DNA of 64,000 nt, taken from positions 29,133-93,132 of the forward strand of contig JAFDWH010000002.1 in assembly GCA_018268595.1 (NCBI GenBank). The letters are read 5' to 3'. Below are positions 53,801-63,019 of the stretch, piece by piece (within the stretch, counting starts at the first letter, position 1; each line of letters opens with the position of its first letter). The DNA comes from Actinomycetota bacterium (GTDB lineage: Bacteria; Actinomycetota; Thermoleophilia; Solirubrobacterales; Solirubrobacteraceae). The translations under genes and the position numbers were made by a program. Below the pieces are notes generated by a model. That model worked only from the letters and a program-made list of their open reading frames with translations, made no database searches and had not been told where the DNA came from.

Positions 53801-54270
53801 GATCGTCGTCCGACTGTCGGTCCGCGGATGCCGCACTCGCCGACCTGAGCGAGCGCGCGATCGAGGCGATCGCGCGCCGGGTCGTCGAGCTGCTCAGAAG
53901 CGAGCCGCCCAGACCGACCGGGTCCGGCGTCGGCGAGCGGCTGCTGACCGCGGCCGAGGTCGCCCGCTGGTGGGGTGTCGAGCGCTCCTGGGTCTACCAG
54001 CACGCACTGCGCCTCGGCGTCATCCGGCTCGGCGACGGGCCGCGGCCGCGGCTGCGCTTCGACCCTGCGCTCGTCGCACGCCGCCTCGGCGACCCGAAGC
54101 GCGCGCCGGGCACGGATGTCCGGCGATCCGCACGGATCGACGTGGATACACCACTGCTTCCAATCCTCGGCGAACCAGAGGTAACGTCGAACCGTCCCAA
54201 CGAGAACCGGCCGGACGGCGCCGCAACGCCCCCGGCCACGGCGCCGAAGGACGGCCCTTCGGCGCGCTGA
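53797..54270 (+). CDS. Excisionase-like helix-turn-helix protein
   Basis: A 157-residue protein with a MerR/excisionase-type DNA-binding segment: LLTAAEVARWWGVERSWVYQ, then RPRLRFDPALVARRL. The tail is disordered and rich in Pro, Ala and Thr. Its position just before the integrase and its fold argue for an excisionase (recombination directionality factor) or repressor role. The ATG overlaps the methyltransferase stop as ATGA. Confidence 0.8.
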   Translation: MRSSSDCRSADAALADLSERAIEAIARRVVELLRSEPPRPTGSGVGERLLTAAEVARWWGVERSWVYQHALRLGVIRLGDGPRPRLRFDPALVARRLGDPKRAPGTDVRRSARIDVDTPLLPILGEPEVTSNRPNENRPDGAATPPATAPKDGPSAR

Positions 54271-54307
54271 GCAGGACCACATCCCCGACGCGAAGGGAGG
54301 ATGACGC

Positions 54308-55642
54308 ATGCCTGCCAAGGCCAGCGGCCAAGTGCTCGAGCGCCAGTGGCGCTCCGGACGCGGCTTCGCGCTGCGCGTGCGCGCCTACGGCAAGCGCCAC
54401 TACGTCACGCTCGGGCTCGAGGCCGACGGCTGGACCCCCGAGCGCGCCGAGGACGAGCTGCAGAACATCCTCGCCGACGTGCGCCGCGCGATCTGGATCC
54501 CACCCGACCGCAACCGCCGCCCCGACCGCGCTGACAGCCCGACCGCCGACGAGCCTGAGCGAGAGCCGACGTTCCACGCGTTCGCCTCGCAATGGCTCGC
54601 CGGCCGCCACGGCGAGATCAGCCCCGCGACCTACCAGGCCTACGGGGGCGCCCTCACCCACCACCTGCTCCCGTACTTCGCACACTGGCGCCTGACGGAG
54701 ATCGACATCCCCGCCGTCGACGCCTACCGCCGCTACAAGGTCGCCCAGGCTGAGCAGCGCCGCCGCGCGATTGCCGACGGCACCGCCGAGCGCGACCGCG
54801 GCGGCAAGCGCATCCAGCCGCTCTCGCCGGTCAGCATCAACAAGACGATCGACGTGCTGCAGATGGTGCTCGCCCAAGCCGTCGAGTACGGCCACACAGC
54901 CAGCAACCCCGCAGCCGGCCGCCGACGCCGCCTCAAGAAGCCCGCGCGGCGCCCGATCCACCTCGACTCCTCCCAGCAGATCCAGGCGCTGCTCGACGCC
55001 GCCACCGAGCTGGATCGCAGCCCGGTGCGACGCACCTGCGGCCGGCGAGCGACCGTCGCGATGCTTATGCTCGCCGGCCCGCGCGCCGAGGAGCTATGCC
55101 ACCTGTGCTGGCGCGACGTCGACCTCGCCAACGGCCGCATCCACATCGGCCGCTCCAAGACCCAAGCCGGCCTGCGCGAGATCCCCCTCCTCCCGCTCCT
55201 GCGCGACGAGCTCGCCACCCACAAGGCCGACAGCCGCCGCACCGGCCCCGACGACCCCGTCTTCCCCACCTCCACCGGCAGCCTGCGTGACAAGGACAAC
55301 CTGCGCGTACGCGTCCTCGCCCCCGTCCTGCGCCGCGCCGACACGCTCCTCGCCGACCGCGGCCACCCGCCGTTGCCCGCTGGCGTCACCCCCCACAAGC
55401 TCCGCCACACCTTCGCCTCGATCCTCGTCGCCTGCGGTGAGGACCCCGCCTCCGTGATGGCCCAGCTCGGCCACACCGACCCGAAGTTCACGCTGCGGGT
55501 CTACACGCACTTGATGCGGCGGGACCCGGCGGAGCGGGCGCGGCTGCGACGGCTCGTGGAGGGGGAGACGATTGGCGAAACCCCTGCCGACGAGAGATCG
55601 GCGACGGCACTGACCCAGACCAGACTGCCTTCTGCACGATAG
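54308..55642 (+). CDS. Tyrosine recombinase (integrase)
   Basis: A 444-residue phage-type integrase. An N-terminal Arm-binding-like region (RGFALRVRAYGKRHYVTLG) precedes a core-binding domain (FHAFASQWLAGRHGEI). The catalytic residues are Arg259 (AGPRAEELCHL), His363 and Arg366 (PHKLRHTFAS), His389 (QLGHTD) and the nucleophile Tyr399 (RVYTHL). It probably inserted the module at the tRNA-Ala(CGC) 5.8 kb to its left, but a matching attachment-site copy beyond it was not found in the window. A GGGAGG ribosome-binding site precedes the ATG. Confidence 0.93.
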   Translation: MPAKASGQVLERQWRSGRGFALRVRAYGKRHYVTLGLEADGWTPERAEDELQNILADVRRAIWIPPDRNRRPDRADSPTADEPEREPTFHAFASQWLAGRHGEISPATYQAYGGALTHHLLPYFAHWRLTEIDIPAVDAYRRYKVAQAEQRRRAIADGTAERDRGGKRIQPLSPVSINKTIDVLQMVLAQAVEYGHTASNPAAGRRRRLKKPARRPIHLDSSQQIQALLDAATELDRSPVRRTCGRRATVAMLMLAGPRAEELCHLCWRDVDLANGRIHIGRSKTQAGLREIPLLPLLRDELATHKADSRRTGPDDPVFPTSTGSLRDKDNLRVRVLAPVLRRADTLLADRGHPPLPAGVTPHKLRHTFASILVACGEDPASVMAQLGHTDPKFTLRVYTHLMRRDPAERARLRRLVEGETIGETPADERSATALTQTRLPSAR

Positions 55643-55907
55643 AAATTGTGGTCTGGCAAGCCCGGAGTCACTCGGCGCTACCGTGGCGCCATGGCGATGT
55701 GCGGCCCGGTCGTCCTGAGTGCGCAGAAGCGCTTCTGCGTGGTGTCGAGCGGGAGGGATACGCGCCCTTGCGAACGCGACGCTTCGACGCTCGCTCCTCT
55801 TGCAGGTGTCTTCGCAAAGAGCGCGGTCGACCTGTCCGATCTGTCCGAGCACGCGAGCATCATGCGAGCCCATGAGCGGCCCTGATCACACCACGCTGAG
55901 TTCTGTC
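55643..55907. other. Spacer between integrase and QueC, no gene seen
   Basis: About 265 bases. Short frames exist on both strands but none has a domain. I looked for a copy of the tRNA-Ala(CGC) 3' end and did not find one. It presumably contains the promoter of the deazaguanine genes. Confidence 0.4.
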
Positions 55908-56615
55908 ATGGGCCCCGTTCGGAGGGCCGTCGTGCTGCTGTCCGGCGGCCTCGACTCCTCCACCGTGCTGGCGATGGCGCAGGACGAGGGCTGGGAGTGC
56001 CACGCGCTCTCGTTCTCCTACGGCCAGCGGCACTCGGTCGAGCTCGACGCTGCACGCCGAGTGGCGGCCGCCGCCGGCGTAACAGACCACGTGATTGCGG
56101 AGATTGACCTGCGGATCTTCGGCGGCTCCGCGCTGACGGCAGACATCGACGTGCCCAAGCACGAGGACGTCGACGAGCTCGGCGAGGAGATTCCGATCAC
56201 CTACGTTCCGGCACGCAACACAGTGTTTCTCGCGTACGCAGTGGCCTACGCCGAGGTGCTCGAGGCCGACGCGATCTGGCTCGGCGTCAACGCGCTCGAC
56301 TACAGCGGTTATCCGGACTGTCGGCCGGAATACGTCGAGGCCTTCGAGCGGATGGCCAACCTTGCGACCAAGCGCGCCGTCGAGGGCCGTCCATTGAGCC
56401 TGCGCACCCCGCTGATCGACATCACGAAGGCCGAGACTGTCCGGCGCGGCCTCGCACTCGGCGTCGACTACTCGTTGACGCGCTCCTGCTACGACCCGGA
56501 CTCCCACGGCGCGGCCTGCGGGCACTGCGACTCGTGCCTGCTGCGTCTTCGCGCCTTCGAGGAGAACGGCCGGGCGGATCCGGCGCCGTATCGACCGAGC
56601 GCGACTCCCGCGTAG
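55908..56615 (+). CDS. queC: 7-cyano-7-deazaguanine synthase
   Basis: A 235-residue enzyme converting 7-carboxy-7-deazaguanine to preQ0 with ATP and ammonia. The PP-loop is [14 protein letters not shown], and [10 protein letters not shown] and [13 protein letters not shown] are family signatures. The C-terminal zinc site is SCYD...CGHCDSC. All catalytic elements are intact. ATG 55908 gives the standard length; an ATG at 55872 in the same frame would add 12 residues. It starts the rightward run of preQ0 genes (3-base gap to QueE). Confidence 0.95.
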   Translation: MGPVRRAVVLLSGGLDSSTVLAMAQDEGWECHALSFSYGQRHSVELDAARRVAAAAGVTDHVIAEIDLRIFGGSALTADIDVPKHEDVDELGEEIPITYVPARNTVFLAYAVAYAEVLEADAIWLGVNALDYSGYPDCRPEYVEAFERMANLATKRAVEGRPLSLRTPLIDITKAETVRRGLALGVDYSLTRSCYDPDSHGAACGHCDSCLLRLRAFEENGRADPAPYRPSATPA

Positions 56616-56618
56616 GCC

Positions 56619-57386
56619 ATGTCGGTGTCTGCCCCGACACCCGTCCGTCGCCGCAGGACGGGCCACGCGACTCTTCCCGTGGTCGAGATATTCGGTCCGA
56701 CGGTGCAGGGTGAGGGACCCGATGCCGGACTGCCCGCCTACTTCGTGCGTTTCGGCGGTTGTGACTGGAGATGCGAGTGGTGCGACTCGATGCACGCGGT
56801 CGATCCGGTCGAGGTCCGCGCGAGCGCGGAGCGACTGACCGCTGGCGAGATCGCCGCCCGCATCCGGTCGCTCCCGCCCGGCCCCGGGATCGTCGTTCTC
56901 ACGGGAGGCAATCCTGCCCTGCATGACCTGGCCGACGTCGTCGCTGAGTTGAAGGCCGGCGGGCTGCGCGTCGCGGTCGAAACACAGGGCAGTCGCTGGA
57001 AGCCTTGGCTGGCAGATGTTGACCGGCTCGTGATCAGCCCCAAGCCGCCGTCGTCCGGCATGGCCACGGCGAAGAACGAGGCGGCGCTGCGTGCCTTCAT
57101 CGCACGGGCGGGAGCGATACCCACGGGCTGCGCCGTGCTGAAGATCGTCGTATTCGACGAACTCGACCTCGACTGGGCCGCAGCGCGGCACCGCGACCAT
57201 CCGACGCTCGAGCTGTTTCTGTCGGCGGGCACGGACGTAGGTCTCGACGAGGACGCTACGGTCGCCCGACTGCGCGACCGCTATCGGTGGCTGTGCGAGG
57301 CCGTCTCGTGCCGGCCCGGGCTGGCGCGCGCGCGCGTCCTGCCGCAACTGCACGTGATCGCCTGGGGAACGGCAAAGGGAGTCTGA
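56619..57386 (+). CDS. queE: 7-carboxy-7-deazaguanine synthase (radical SAM)
   Basis: A 255-residue radical SAM enzyme. It converts the QueD product to 7-carboxy-7-deazaguanine. The cluster motif is CDWRCEWC, preceded by FGPTVQGEGP and FVRFGG; TGGNPALH is the SAM-binding Gly-rich strand, and VISPKPPSSG is typical of QueE. Compared with the usual length the N-terminus is extended by about 20 basic residues. The order C-E-D plus FolE2 gives every enzyme from GTP to preQ0. Confidence 0.95.
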   Translation: MSVSAPTPVRRRRTGHATLPVVEIFGPTVQGEGPDAGLPAYFVRFGGCDWRCEWCDSMHAVDPVEVRASAERLTAGEIAARIRSLPPGPGIVVLTGGNPALHDLADVVAELKAGGLRVAVETQGSRWKPWLADVDRLVISPKPPSSGMATAKNEAALRAFIARAGAIPTGCAVLKIVVFDELDLDWAAARHRDHPTLELFLSAGTDVGLDEDATVARLRDRYRWLCEAVSCRPGLARARVLPQLHVIAWGTAKGV

Positions 57387-57390
57387 GGAC

Positions 57391-57762
57391 GTGGAACTGC
57401 TCAAGGAGTTCACGTTCGAGGCCGCCCACCGCCTGCCCGGCGTGGCGGCCGATCACAAGTGCGCCCGCCTGCACGGCCACTCCTACCGTTTGATCGTGCA
57501 CGTCTCCGGCGAGGTCGACGCGGCGACCGGGATGGTGATGGACTTCGCCGACGTCAAGGCGGTCGTCAAGCCGCTGGTCGACGCGCACCTCGACCACTAC
57601 TACCTCAACGAGGTCGAGGGCCTGGAAAACCCGACGTCAGAGAACCTCGCACGATGGATCTGGCAGCGCCTCGTCGGCCAGCTGCCGCAGCTGTCGACGA
57701 TCGAGATCCGCGAGACCTGCACCTCCGGCGTCATCTATCGCGGAGAGCACGAGGGACAGTGA
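57391..57762 (+). CDS. queD: 6-carboxytetrahydropterin synthase
   Basis: A 123-residue tunnelling-fold enzyme making 6-carboxy-5,6,7,8-tetrahydropterin. Zinc histidines lie in FEAAHRL and LHGHSY, with the catalytic Cys in DHKCARLHGH. LDHYYLNEV and NPTSENLARW complete the family pattern. The start is a GTG (57391) 4 bases after the QueE stop, and its own stop overlaps the FolE2 GTG. Confidence 0.95.
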   Translation: MELLKEFTFEAAHRLPGVAADHKCARLHGHSYRLIVHVSGEVDAATGMVMDFADVKAVVKPLVDAHLDHYYLNEVEGLENPTSENLARWIWQRLVGQLPQLSTIEIRETCTSGVIYRGEHEGQ

Positions 57763-58577
57763 CCGCGATCGCGCCGATCGAACTGCCAGACGTCCAAGCC
57801 GGCGCCGAGCGCCGCGGTGTGGCGCTCGAGGCCGTCGGGGTGACCGGCTTGCGGTATCCGATCGCCGTCGCACTGCCCGCCGGCGGCCGCCAGCAGACGA
57901 TCTGCGAGGCTGAGCTGACGGTCCCGCTCGCCGCGACGACGCGCGGCACGCACATGAGCCGCTTCATCGAAGCGCTGCACGAGCACCGCGACGAACTCTC
58001 CCCGGCGGGGGTGCTCGCGCTCAGCAGATCGGTATCCGAGCGCCTCGGGGGCCTCGGCGCACGCGTGGAACTGCGCTTTCCACTGTTCGTAGAGCGCGCG
58101 GCCCCAGTCACCGACGAGCCTGCGCTGCTGACCATCGACTGCGTGCTGGCCGCAGCCGTCACCGGCGGCGAGCCGACGGCCGTCCAGGTTGGCCTGCGTG
58201 CGCCGGTCACGTCGCTGTGCCCCTGCTCGAAGGAGATCGCCGACTACAGCGCCCACTCCCAGCGCGGCCACCTGACGATCGCTGCCGTCGACGGCGCATG
58301 GGCGACCGGCGGCGCCGGGCTGTGGCCGCAGGACCTTCTTACGATCTGCGACGAGGCCGGCTCGGCGCCGATCTACCCGCTGCTCAAGCGCCCCGACGAG
58401 CGCCACGTGACGATGCTCGCTTACGACCGGCCAGCCTTCGTCGAGGACCTCGTCCGTGACGTCGCGGTCGCCCTGCGCGCGGACAAGCGCGTGCAAGCGT
58501 TCACCGTCGAGGCCGTCAACCAGGAGTCGATCCACGACCATCAAGCGGTCGCGCGCGTGTCCTGGAGGCGCGCGTGA
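57759..58577 (+). CDS. folE2: GTP cyclohydrolase FolE2 (type IB)
   Basis: A 272-residue zinc-independent GTP cyclohydrolase, making dihydroneopterin triphosphate, the first step to preQ0. The conserved Cys lies in SLCPCSKEI (Cys154 or 156). RGTHMSRFIEAL and the C-terminal VNQESIHDHQA are family signatures. Start GTG overlaps the QueD stop as GTGA. A dedicated FolE2 inside the cluster suggests supply independent of the host folate pathway. Confidence 0.93.
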   Translation: MTAIAPIELPDVQAGAERRGVALEAVGVTGLRYPIAVALPAGGRQQTICEAELTVPLAATTRGTHMSRFIEALHEHRDELSPAGVLALSRSVSERLGGLGARVELRFPLFVERAAPVTDEPALLTIDCVLAAAVTGGEPTAVQVGLRAPVTSLCPCSKEIADYSAHSQRGHLTIAAVDGAWATGGAGLWPQDLLTICDEAGSAPIYPLLKRPDERHVTMLAYDRPAFVEDLVRDVAVALRADKRVQAFTVEAVNQESIHDHQAVARVSWRRA

Positions 58578-59245
58578 GCGGGGAACTGGTCGTCGTCACG
58601 TCCTGCACCGCGATGAAGCTCGACACGTCGGACGGCAGCCTGCGTACGGCCGAGTCGCTCTACACCGGCCAGCAACACGTGCGACTGATGCGCGGCGTCA
58701 AGGCTTACCGGCGTGCCGGCCGGCCGCTCGGCACGCTCCACCTGCGGATCCTGTCCGCGTTCCACGGGCTGCTGCCGCCGGGCAAGCAGATCTCCGCCTA
58801 CGACCACAGCTTTGCCGGGCTGCCGGTCGATGCGATCCGCCGCCAGGCGCGCGACAAGGACGTACCGGCGCAGATCCGCCAGCTGCTCGCGCGCCCATTC
58901 TCCGCCGGCGTGTTGCTTCTCGGCGACCCGTACCTGCGTGCCTGTGACCTCGACGAGCGCGTACGGCTCGGCGGCCCACTCATCAGCTTCTGCTCGCCGG
59001 CCGTCGCGGCGCGTATGCCGCGCATCCCAGGGCTGCGCACGATCCCCCTCACGAACGCCGAGGCACGGCGCTTCTCCGTCGGACTGATCGCGCTCAAGGG
59101 CGAACTCGGCGGACGTGCGCTCGCCCAGCTCGCGAGGGAGCCGGGCGACCTTGCGAATCTCACCTCGCCGAACGCAGACGTGCTCGGCTGGCTGGAGGCC
59201 GTGCCGCGTCCGCGCGCGGACCTCGTGCAGGCGGTGGCCGCCTGA
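58574..59245 (+). CDS. DUF6884/YaaA-like protein, candidate deazaguanine-processing enzyme
   Basis: A 223-residue protein. The N-terminus VVVTSCTAMKL, then SLYTGQQH and LRILSAFHGLLPP with AYDHSF, resembles DUF6884/YaaA-superfamily proteins that occur near DNA deazaguanine genes. In the studied Salmonella Dpd system, DpdC converts incorporated preQ0 to the amide; this gene's position between FolE2 and DpdA makes a DpdC-like role attractive, but sequence alone does not prove it. Start GTG overlaps the FolE2 stop; its stop overlaps the DpdA ATG. Confidence 0.6.
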   Translation: MSGELVVVTSCTAMKLDTSDGSLRTAESLYTGQQHVRLMRGVKAYRRAGRPLGTLHLRILSAFHGLLPPGKQISAYDHSFAGLPVDAIRRQARDKDVPAQIRQLLARPFSAGVLLLGDPYLRACDLDERVRLGGPLISFCSPAVAARMPRIPGLRTIPLTNAEARRFSVGLIALKGELGGRALAQLAREPGDLANLTSPNADVLGWLEAVPRPRADLVQAVAA

Positions 59246-60507
59246 TGGACTTCTACTTCCCTGACAGCCAGGACCAGGTCGATCCGTGCTTCGACTTCGT
59301 GAACGACGAACATCGGCCGTTCCATGTCCGGCAGCGCGACGACCGGTACGCGCACGAGATACACGACGAGCCACCGTACGACGGAATCCTGATATCGAAG
59401 ACGATGGTCGACGGCTACGGCACCGGCGGCCGTTACACCGCCGCGCAGCGGCATCGCCTCTACCGTCTCGGCGTGCGCGAGTTCTTCCGCCTGCCCGCCG
59501 GGATGAAGGTGATCGGCGACTGCGGTGCGTTCAGCTACGTGGCGGAGGAGGAGCCGCCGGTCACGGTAAGCGAGGTGATCGACTTCTACGAGACCCTCGG
59601 TGTCGACGAGGGGATCTCCGTCGACCACGCGATCCTCGGATACAACGAGGCATGCGACCGCAACGACGAGCCTACGCCTGAGGATTGGATCGATCGGCAG
59701 GCGATCACGTTGGAGCGCGCGGCGGACTTCTTCGCGGAGCATCGCGAGCGGAACTGCAGCTTCACGCCGATGGGCGCCGCGCAGGGCTGGAGCCCCTGCT
59801 CCTACGCCGACTCGGTCCAGCACCTGCAAGAGCTCGGCTATCGGCGGATCGCGCTCGGCGGCATGGTGCCGCTGAAGTCGATCGAGATCATCGCGTGCCT
59901 TGCGAAGATCGACGAGATCCGCGACCCGGAGGTAAGCCTGCACTTGCTCGGGATCAGTCGGCCCGAGCACTATGCGACGTTCCACAAGCACGGCGTGCGG
60001 AGCCTCGACTCGACATCGCCGTTCCGCCAGGCGTTCAAGGACGACAAGGACAACTACTACACCTCGAGCCGCAACTTCGTCGCCCTGCGGATCCCGCCGT
60101 CGGACAGCAATGCCCGCCTCCAGGGCCGCATCCGCGCCGGGAAGCTCGACCAGGCGACCGTGCGCGCCGCCGAGGACGAGGCGCTGCGCGCCGTCCGCGC
60201 CTACGACGCGGGGACCGGGAGCTTGTTGGAAGCGGTGGACGCGCTGCGCGCGTACGAAATCCTCCACGACACCAAGGGACGCGATCGTAGCGCGACGTAC
60301 CGTGATTTCCTCGAAGTCAAGCCATGGGCGAAGTGCCCGTGCGCGATCTGCCGCGAGTGGGGCGTTGAGGTGGCGATGTTCCGCGGCACCGAGCGCAACA
60401 AGCGCCGCGGCATGCACAACCTCTGGGTGTTCAACCAGAAGCTCCAAGGACAGAAGCCGGCTCGCCGGCACCCGAAACCGAAACGGAGACAGCGTGAGTC
60501 GGCCTGA
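59245..60507 (+). CDS. dpdA: DpdA-type DNA 7-deazaguanine transglycosylase
   Basis: A 420-residue relative of tRNA-guanine transglycosylase, expected to swap guanine for preQ0 in DNA. The catalytic region GDCGAFSYV (Asp92) replaces the DSGGFQ of tRNA enzymes, and SVDHAI (Asp127) follows. A structural zinc site is present as Cys364-x-Cys366-xx-Cys369 and His391. The tRNA-recognising PUA parts are absent. The tail is Lys/Arg-rich (RRHPKPKRRQRE), consistent with DNA binding. The gene directly follows the preQ0 biosynthesis genes, which supports the DNA role. Its stop overlaps the next gene by 14 bases. Confidence 0.88.
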   Translation: MDFYFPDSQDQVDPCFDFVNDEHRPFHVRQRDDRYAHEIHDEPPYDGILISKTMVDGYGTGGRYTAAQRHRLYRLGVREFFRLPAGMKVIGDCGAFSYVAEEEPPVTVSEVIDFYETLGVDEGISVDHAILGYNEACDRNDEPTPEDWIDRQAITLERAADFFAEHRERNCSFTPMGAAQGWSPCSYADSVQHLQELGYRRIALGGMVPLKSIEIIACLAKIDEIRDPEVSLHLLGISRPEHYATFHKHGVRSLDSTSPFRQAFKDDKDNYYTSSRNFVALRIPPSDSNARLQGRIRAGKLDQATVRAAEDEALRAVRAYDAGTGSLLEAVDALRAYEILHDTKGRDRSATYRDFLEVKPWAKCPCAICREWGVEVAMFRGTERNKRRGMHNLWVFNQKLQGQKPARRHPKPKRRQRESA

Positions 60508-61645
60508 CGAACTGCGACTGCCCGCCCTGGAGGTTCGCCAGGGCGACCGCCTCCTGTACCAGTTCGCCGTCGACGGCAAGCAACTGCCGCAGATCGCCAC
60601 CGTCTCGCGCATCAGACGGACGGACGACGGCGAGCTGAACGGCTACCAGCGGCCGGAGGTGCTGCGCCACGTGAAGGCGATCCGCTCCTACCTCGAGTCA
60701 CCCCAGGCCTTGATGCCGAATGCGCTCGTGATCGCGTTCGACAGTCGCGTGCGGTTCGAGCCGACCCCGGACGCGGCCGCCACCGAGGACTGCGCCGTGG
60801 GGACCGTGATCGTCCCGCTTCCGGAGCCCGGGGACGAGGGCGGCAACCGGCCTGGGTGGGTCGTCGACGGCCAGCAGCGCGCGGCCGCGCTGCGGGACGC
60901 CCACGTCGAGCGCTTCCCGATCCCGGTCGTCGGGTTTGTCACCGACAGCCTCGCCGAGCAGCGCGCTCAGTTCATCCTTGTCAACAACACGAAGCCGCTT
61001 CCGAAGGGACTCATCCACGAGTTGCTGCCGGACACCGAGGGCGCGCTGCCGGTGGCGCTGATGAGAAAGCGCTACCCCTCAAGACTGCTGACACTGCTCA
61101 ACCTCACGCCGGGTTCGCCGATGGAGTGCGCGATCCGCACTCCCACCATGCCTGACGGACACATCCGCGACAACTCCGTGCTCAAGATGATCGAGAACTC
61201 GATCTCTGACGGTGCGCTCTACCGCTACCGCGACCCGCAGACCGGCGAGGGCGACGGCGGGCGGATGTTGGAGATGCTGTGGAACTTCTGGTCGGCAGTC
61301 GCCGAGACATGGCCGGAGGCGTGGGCGCTGCCACCACGAAAGTCGCGCCTCACGCACGGCGTCGGCATCGTCGCGCTCGGCTCCGTCATGGACGAGATCA
61401 CCGACTGCGTCACGCGCGGCCTCAATGTGCCGGCGCAGTCCGTGTACCGCGACCATCTGGCCCCACTCGCCGACGTATGCGCCTGGACGAGCGGCCAGTG
61501 GGCGTTCGGCCTGCGCGAACACCGACCTTGGAACGATCTGCAGGTCACACCGAAGGACATCGAAAAGCTGGCACACCTCCTGCTGCGGACATACCGCGCG
61601 AGCGACGTCGCCACGCGACCGTCGCTCGCGCGGGCTGCCGTCTGA
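60494..61645 (+). CDS. DGQHR-domain protein (DpdB/DndB-like)
   Basis: A 383-residue protein. The DGQHR-type motif is WVVDGQQRAAAL (DGQQR at residues 125-129), and NNTKPLPKGLIHELLP matches the same family, which includes DndB and DpdB. In the Dpd system DpdB helps DpdA insert preQ0. A GGAG ribosome-binding site precedes the GTG at 60494. The gene ends 8 bases before the convergent DndB-like gene. An ATPase or ParB-like activity is possible but not shown. Confidence 0.82.
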   Translation: MSRPDELRLPALEVRQGDRLLYQFAVDGKQLPQIATVSRIRRTDDGELNGYQRPEVLRHVKAIRSYLESPQALMPNALVIAFDSRVRFEPTPDAAATEDCAVGTVIVPLPEPGDEGGNRPGWVVDGQQRAAALRDAHVERFPIPVVGFVTDSLAEQRAQFILVNNTKPLPKGLIHELLPDTEGALPVALMRKRYPSRLLTLLNLTPGSPMECAIRTPTMPDGHIRDNSVLKMIENSISDGALYRYRDPQTGEGDGGRMLEMLWNFWSAVAETWPEAWALPPRKSRLTHGVGIVALGSVMDEITDCVTRGLNVPAQSVYRDHLAPLADVCAWTSGQWAFGLREHRPWNDLQVTPKDIEKLAHLLLRTYRASDVATRPSLARAAV

Positions 61646-61653
61646 GCGCTGCG

Positions 61654-62991
61654 TCAGACGGCAATCCTCGTCCGACCTACCGTAAGCGGCTCGAGACCGG
61701 CCGCATCGCGCAGGTAGGCGTACGCGGCCGCGCGGGTCTGACGGGTGCTCGACAACTCCCACTTCTCAATTCCCTCCGGCCCGTAGCGAGGGACGAGAAT
61801 CCGCTCGCGCCACTCCGGGTTGTCGCGGTCCATGACCTTCACGGTGACCTGCTTATCGGTCTCCGGATCGGTCACGGTGACCTTACCGCTGAGCCGGGCG
61901 AGAGCGTCCTTCCAGGTCGGGTCCAGCCGCCAGTCCTCGTCGTTGCGGTCATAGTCGCTCCACAAGTCGTATGCGAGCTTGAAGAGCGGATGCATAATGA
62001 TGTTCGACAGCGCGAACGACTCGGTGCGCAGCGTCTGGCGCGGCCCATAGTCTGTGCCGGGCTCGAACTCCGGAAAGTGGCCTGCCCACTCGAGGAAGAA
62101 CTGATCGAAGAACTCGATCAGGTCGTTCCAGCGCTCGGTGTCGGCCTCGAGCGCGGCGAGATCGCGGGGGCCGCGCACCATGCCCTTGATGGCCGCGACA
62201 ATCGTGGCGTTCGTCGTCAGCTTGCGAGACTTCGCGGCGATCGTGTTGAAGCGCGTCTCGATCTCGTCGCGTCCGAGGACCGACGTTCTCTCCATCAGCG
62301 CGCGCATCAGGCGCCGAGCCGGCGTCTTGTCCTCGTACTGCGCAATGGCGGTCGCGCTTGACGGCTTCTTCGCCTCCGAGTTGAACTCGTCGTACAACTC
62401 ACCCTCCTGTTCTGCCGTGACGTTGTAGACGTCGCAGAAGAGGTAGGTGTCGGCGGGCTCGAAGTCGTCGAGCAGGTCCCAGATCTCCTCGCGGCCGAAC
62501 TCCATGCTGCCCTCAAAGATCGAGATCCTGGCCGGCACGCGCTCGGGGTCCTTCTTCCAGAGCACGAGCTTGTAGCCGAACAGGTGACGATGCGCGGTGT
62601 CGGGAACGACGATCGCCGTGTCGATGTCGAGCGTGTGCCGCTCAGGGTCGTACCGAAGGTCGGCGTCGTCGTCCCGCCGGGCGTTCCAGACGATGTTGAC
62701 CGAGTAGAGGCGGCCGGTGAGGAACTTCATCGCCATCTCCTCGGAGCGCCTGGGATCGATCTGCGCGCGGTCGTCTGTGATCGACAGCAACTGGTCGAAC
62801 TCCAGGTCGTGCCGATCCTCGCGCTTGGAGAAGCCTCGCTGATAGCGCGGGCTGTATTGCACCCGGTTGTAGTGAATCAGGTGGAAGAGCTCCTCGAAGG
62901 ACAACTCGGCGCGATACACGTGGCCGATCGACTGCGGGCGGTGCACGCGCCGGACGTCGTTGAGGGTGATGTTGGAACTCAGGAGGGGCAT
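61654..62991 (-). CDS. DndB-like protein with degenerate DGQHR motif
   Basis: A 445-residue protein resembling DndB (PF14072): YNRVQYSPRYQRGFSKRE at the N-terminus and VVPDTAHRHLFGYKL, where DTAHR stands in place of DGQHR. LYDEFNSEAKKPSSATAI matches the Lys-Pro segment of the family. DndB regulates or assists phosphorothioate modification; here it is convergent with a DGQHR protein in a deazaguanine locus, so the two may act together. The ATG at 62991 has AGGA upstream. Probably co-transcribed with the small gene 28 bases upstream. Confidence 0.75.
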   Translation of the reverse strand: MPLLSSNITLNDVRRVHRPQSIGHVYRAELSFEELFHLIHYNRVQYSPRYQRGFSKREDRHDLEFDQLLSITDDRAQIDPRRSEEMAMKFLTGRLYSVNIVWNARRDDDADLRYDPERHTLDIDTAIVVPDTAHRHLFGYKLVLWKKDPERVPARISIFEGSMEFGREEIWDLLDDFEPADTYLFCDVYNVTAEQEGELYDEFNSEAKKPSSATAIAQYEDKTPARRLMRALMERTSVLGRDEIETRFNTIAAKSRKLTTNATIVAAIKGMVRGPRDLAALEADTERWNDLIEFFDQFFLEWAGHFPEFEPGTDYGPRQTLRTESFALSNIIMHPLFKLAYDLWSDYDRNDEDWRLDPTWKDALARLSGKVTVTDPETDKQVTVKVMDRDNPEWRERILVPRYGPEGIEKWELSSTRQTRAAAYAYLRDAAGLEPLTVGRTRIAV

Positions 62992-63019
62992 CGATCGGTC
63001 CTTTCGCTTGCCCGTCGCG

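Noticed and set aside
55643..55907. Second attachment-site copy for the tRNA-Ala(CGC) integration
   Set aside because: Looked for the T-arm and acceptor end after the integrase; no match seen, so no att feature is called there.
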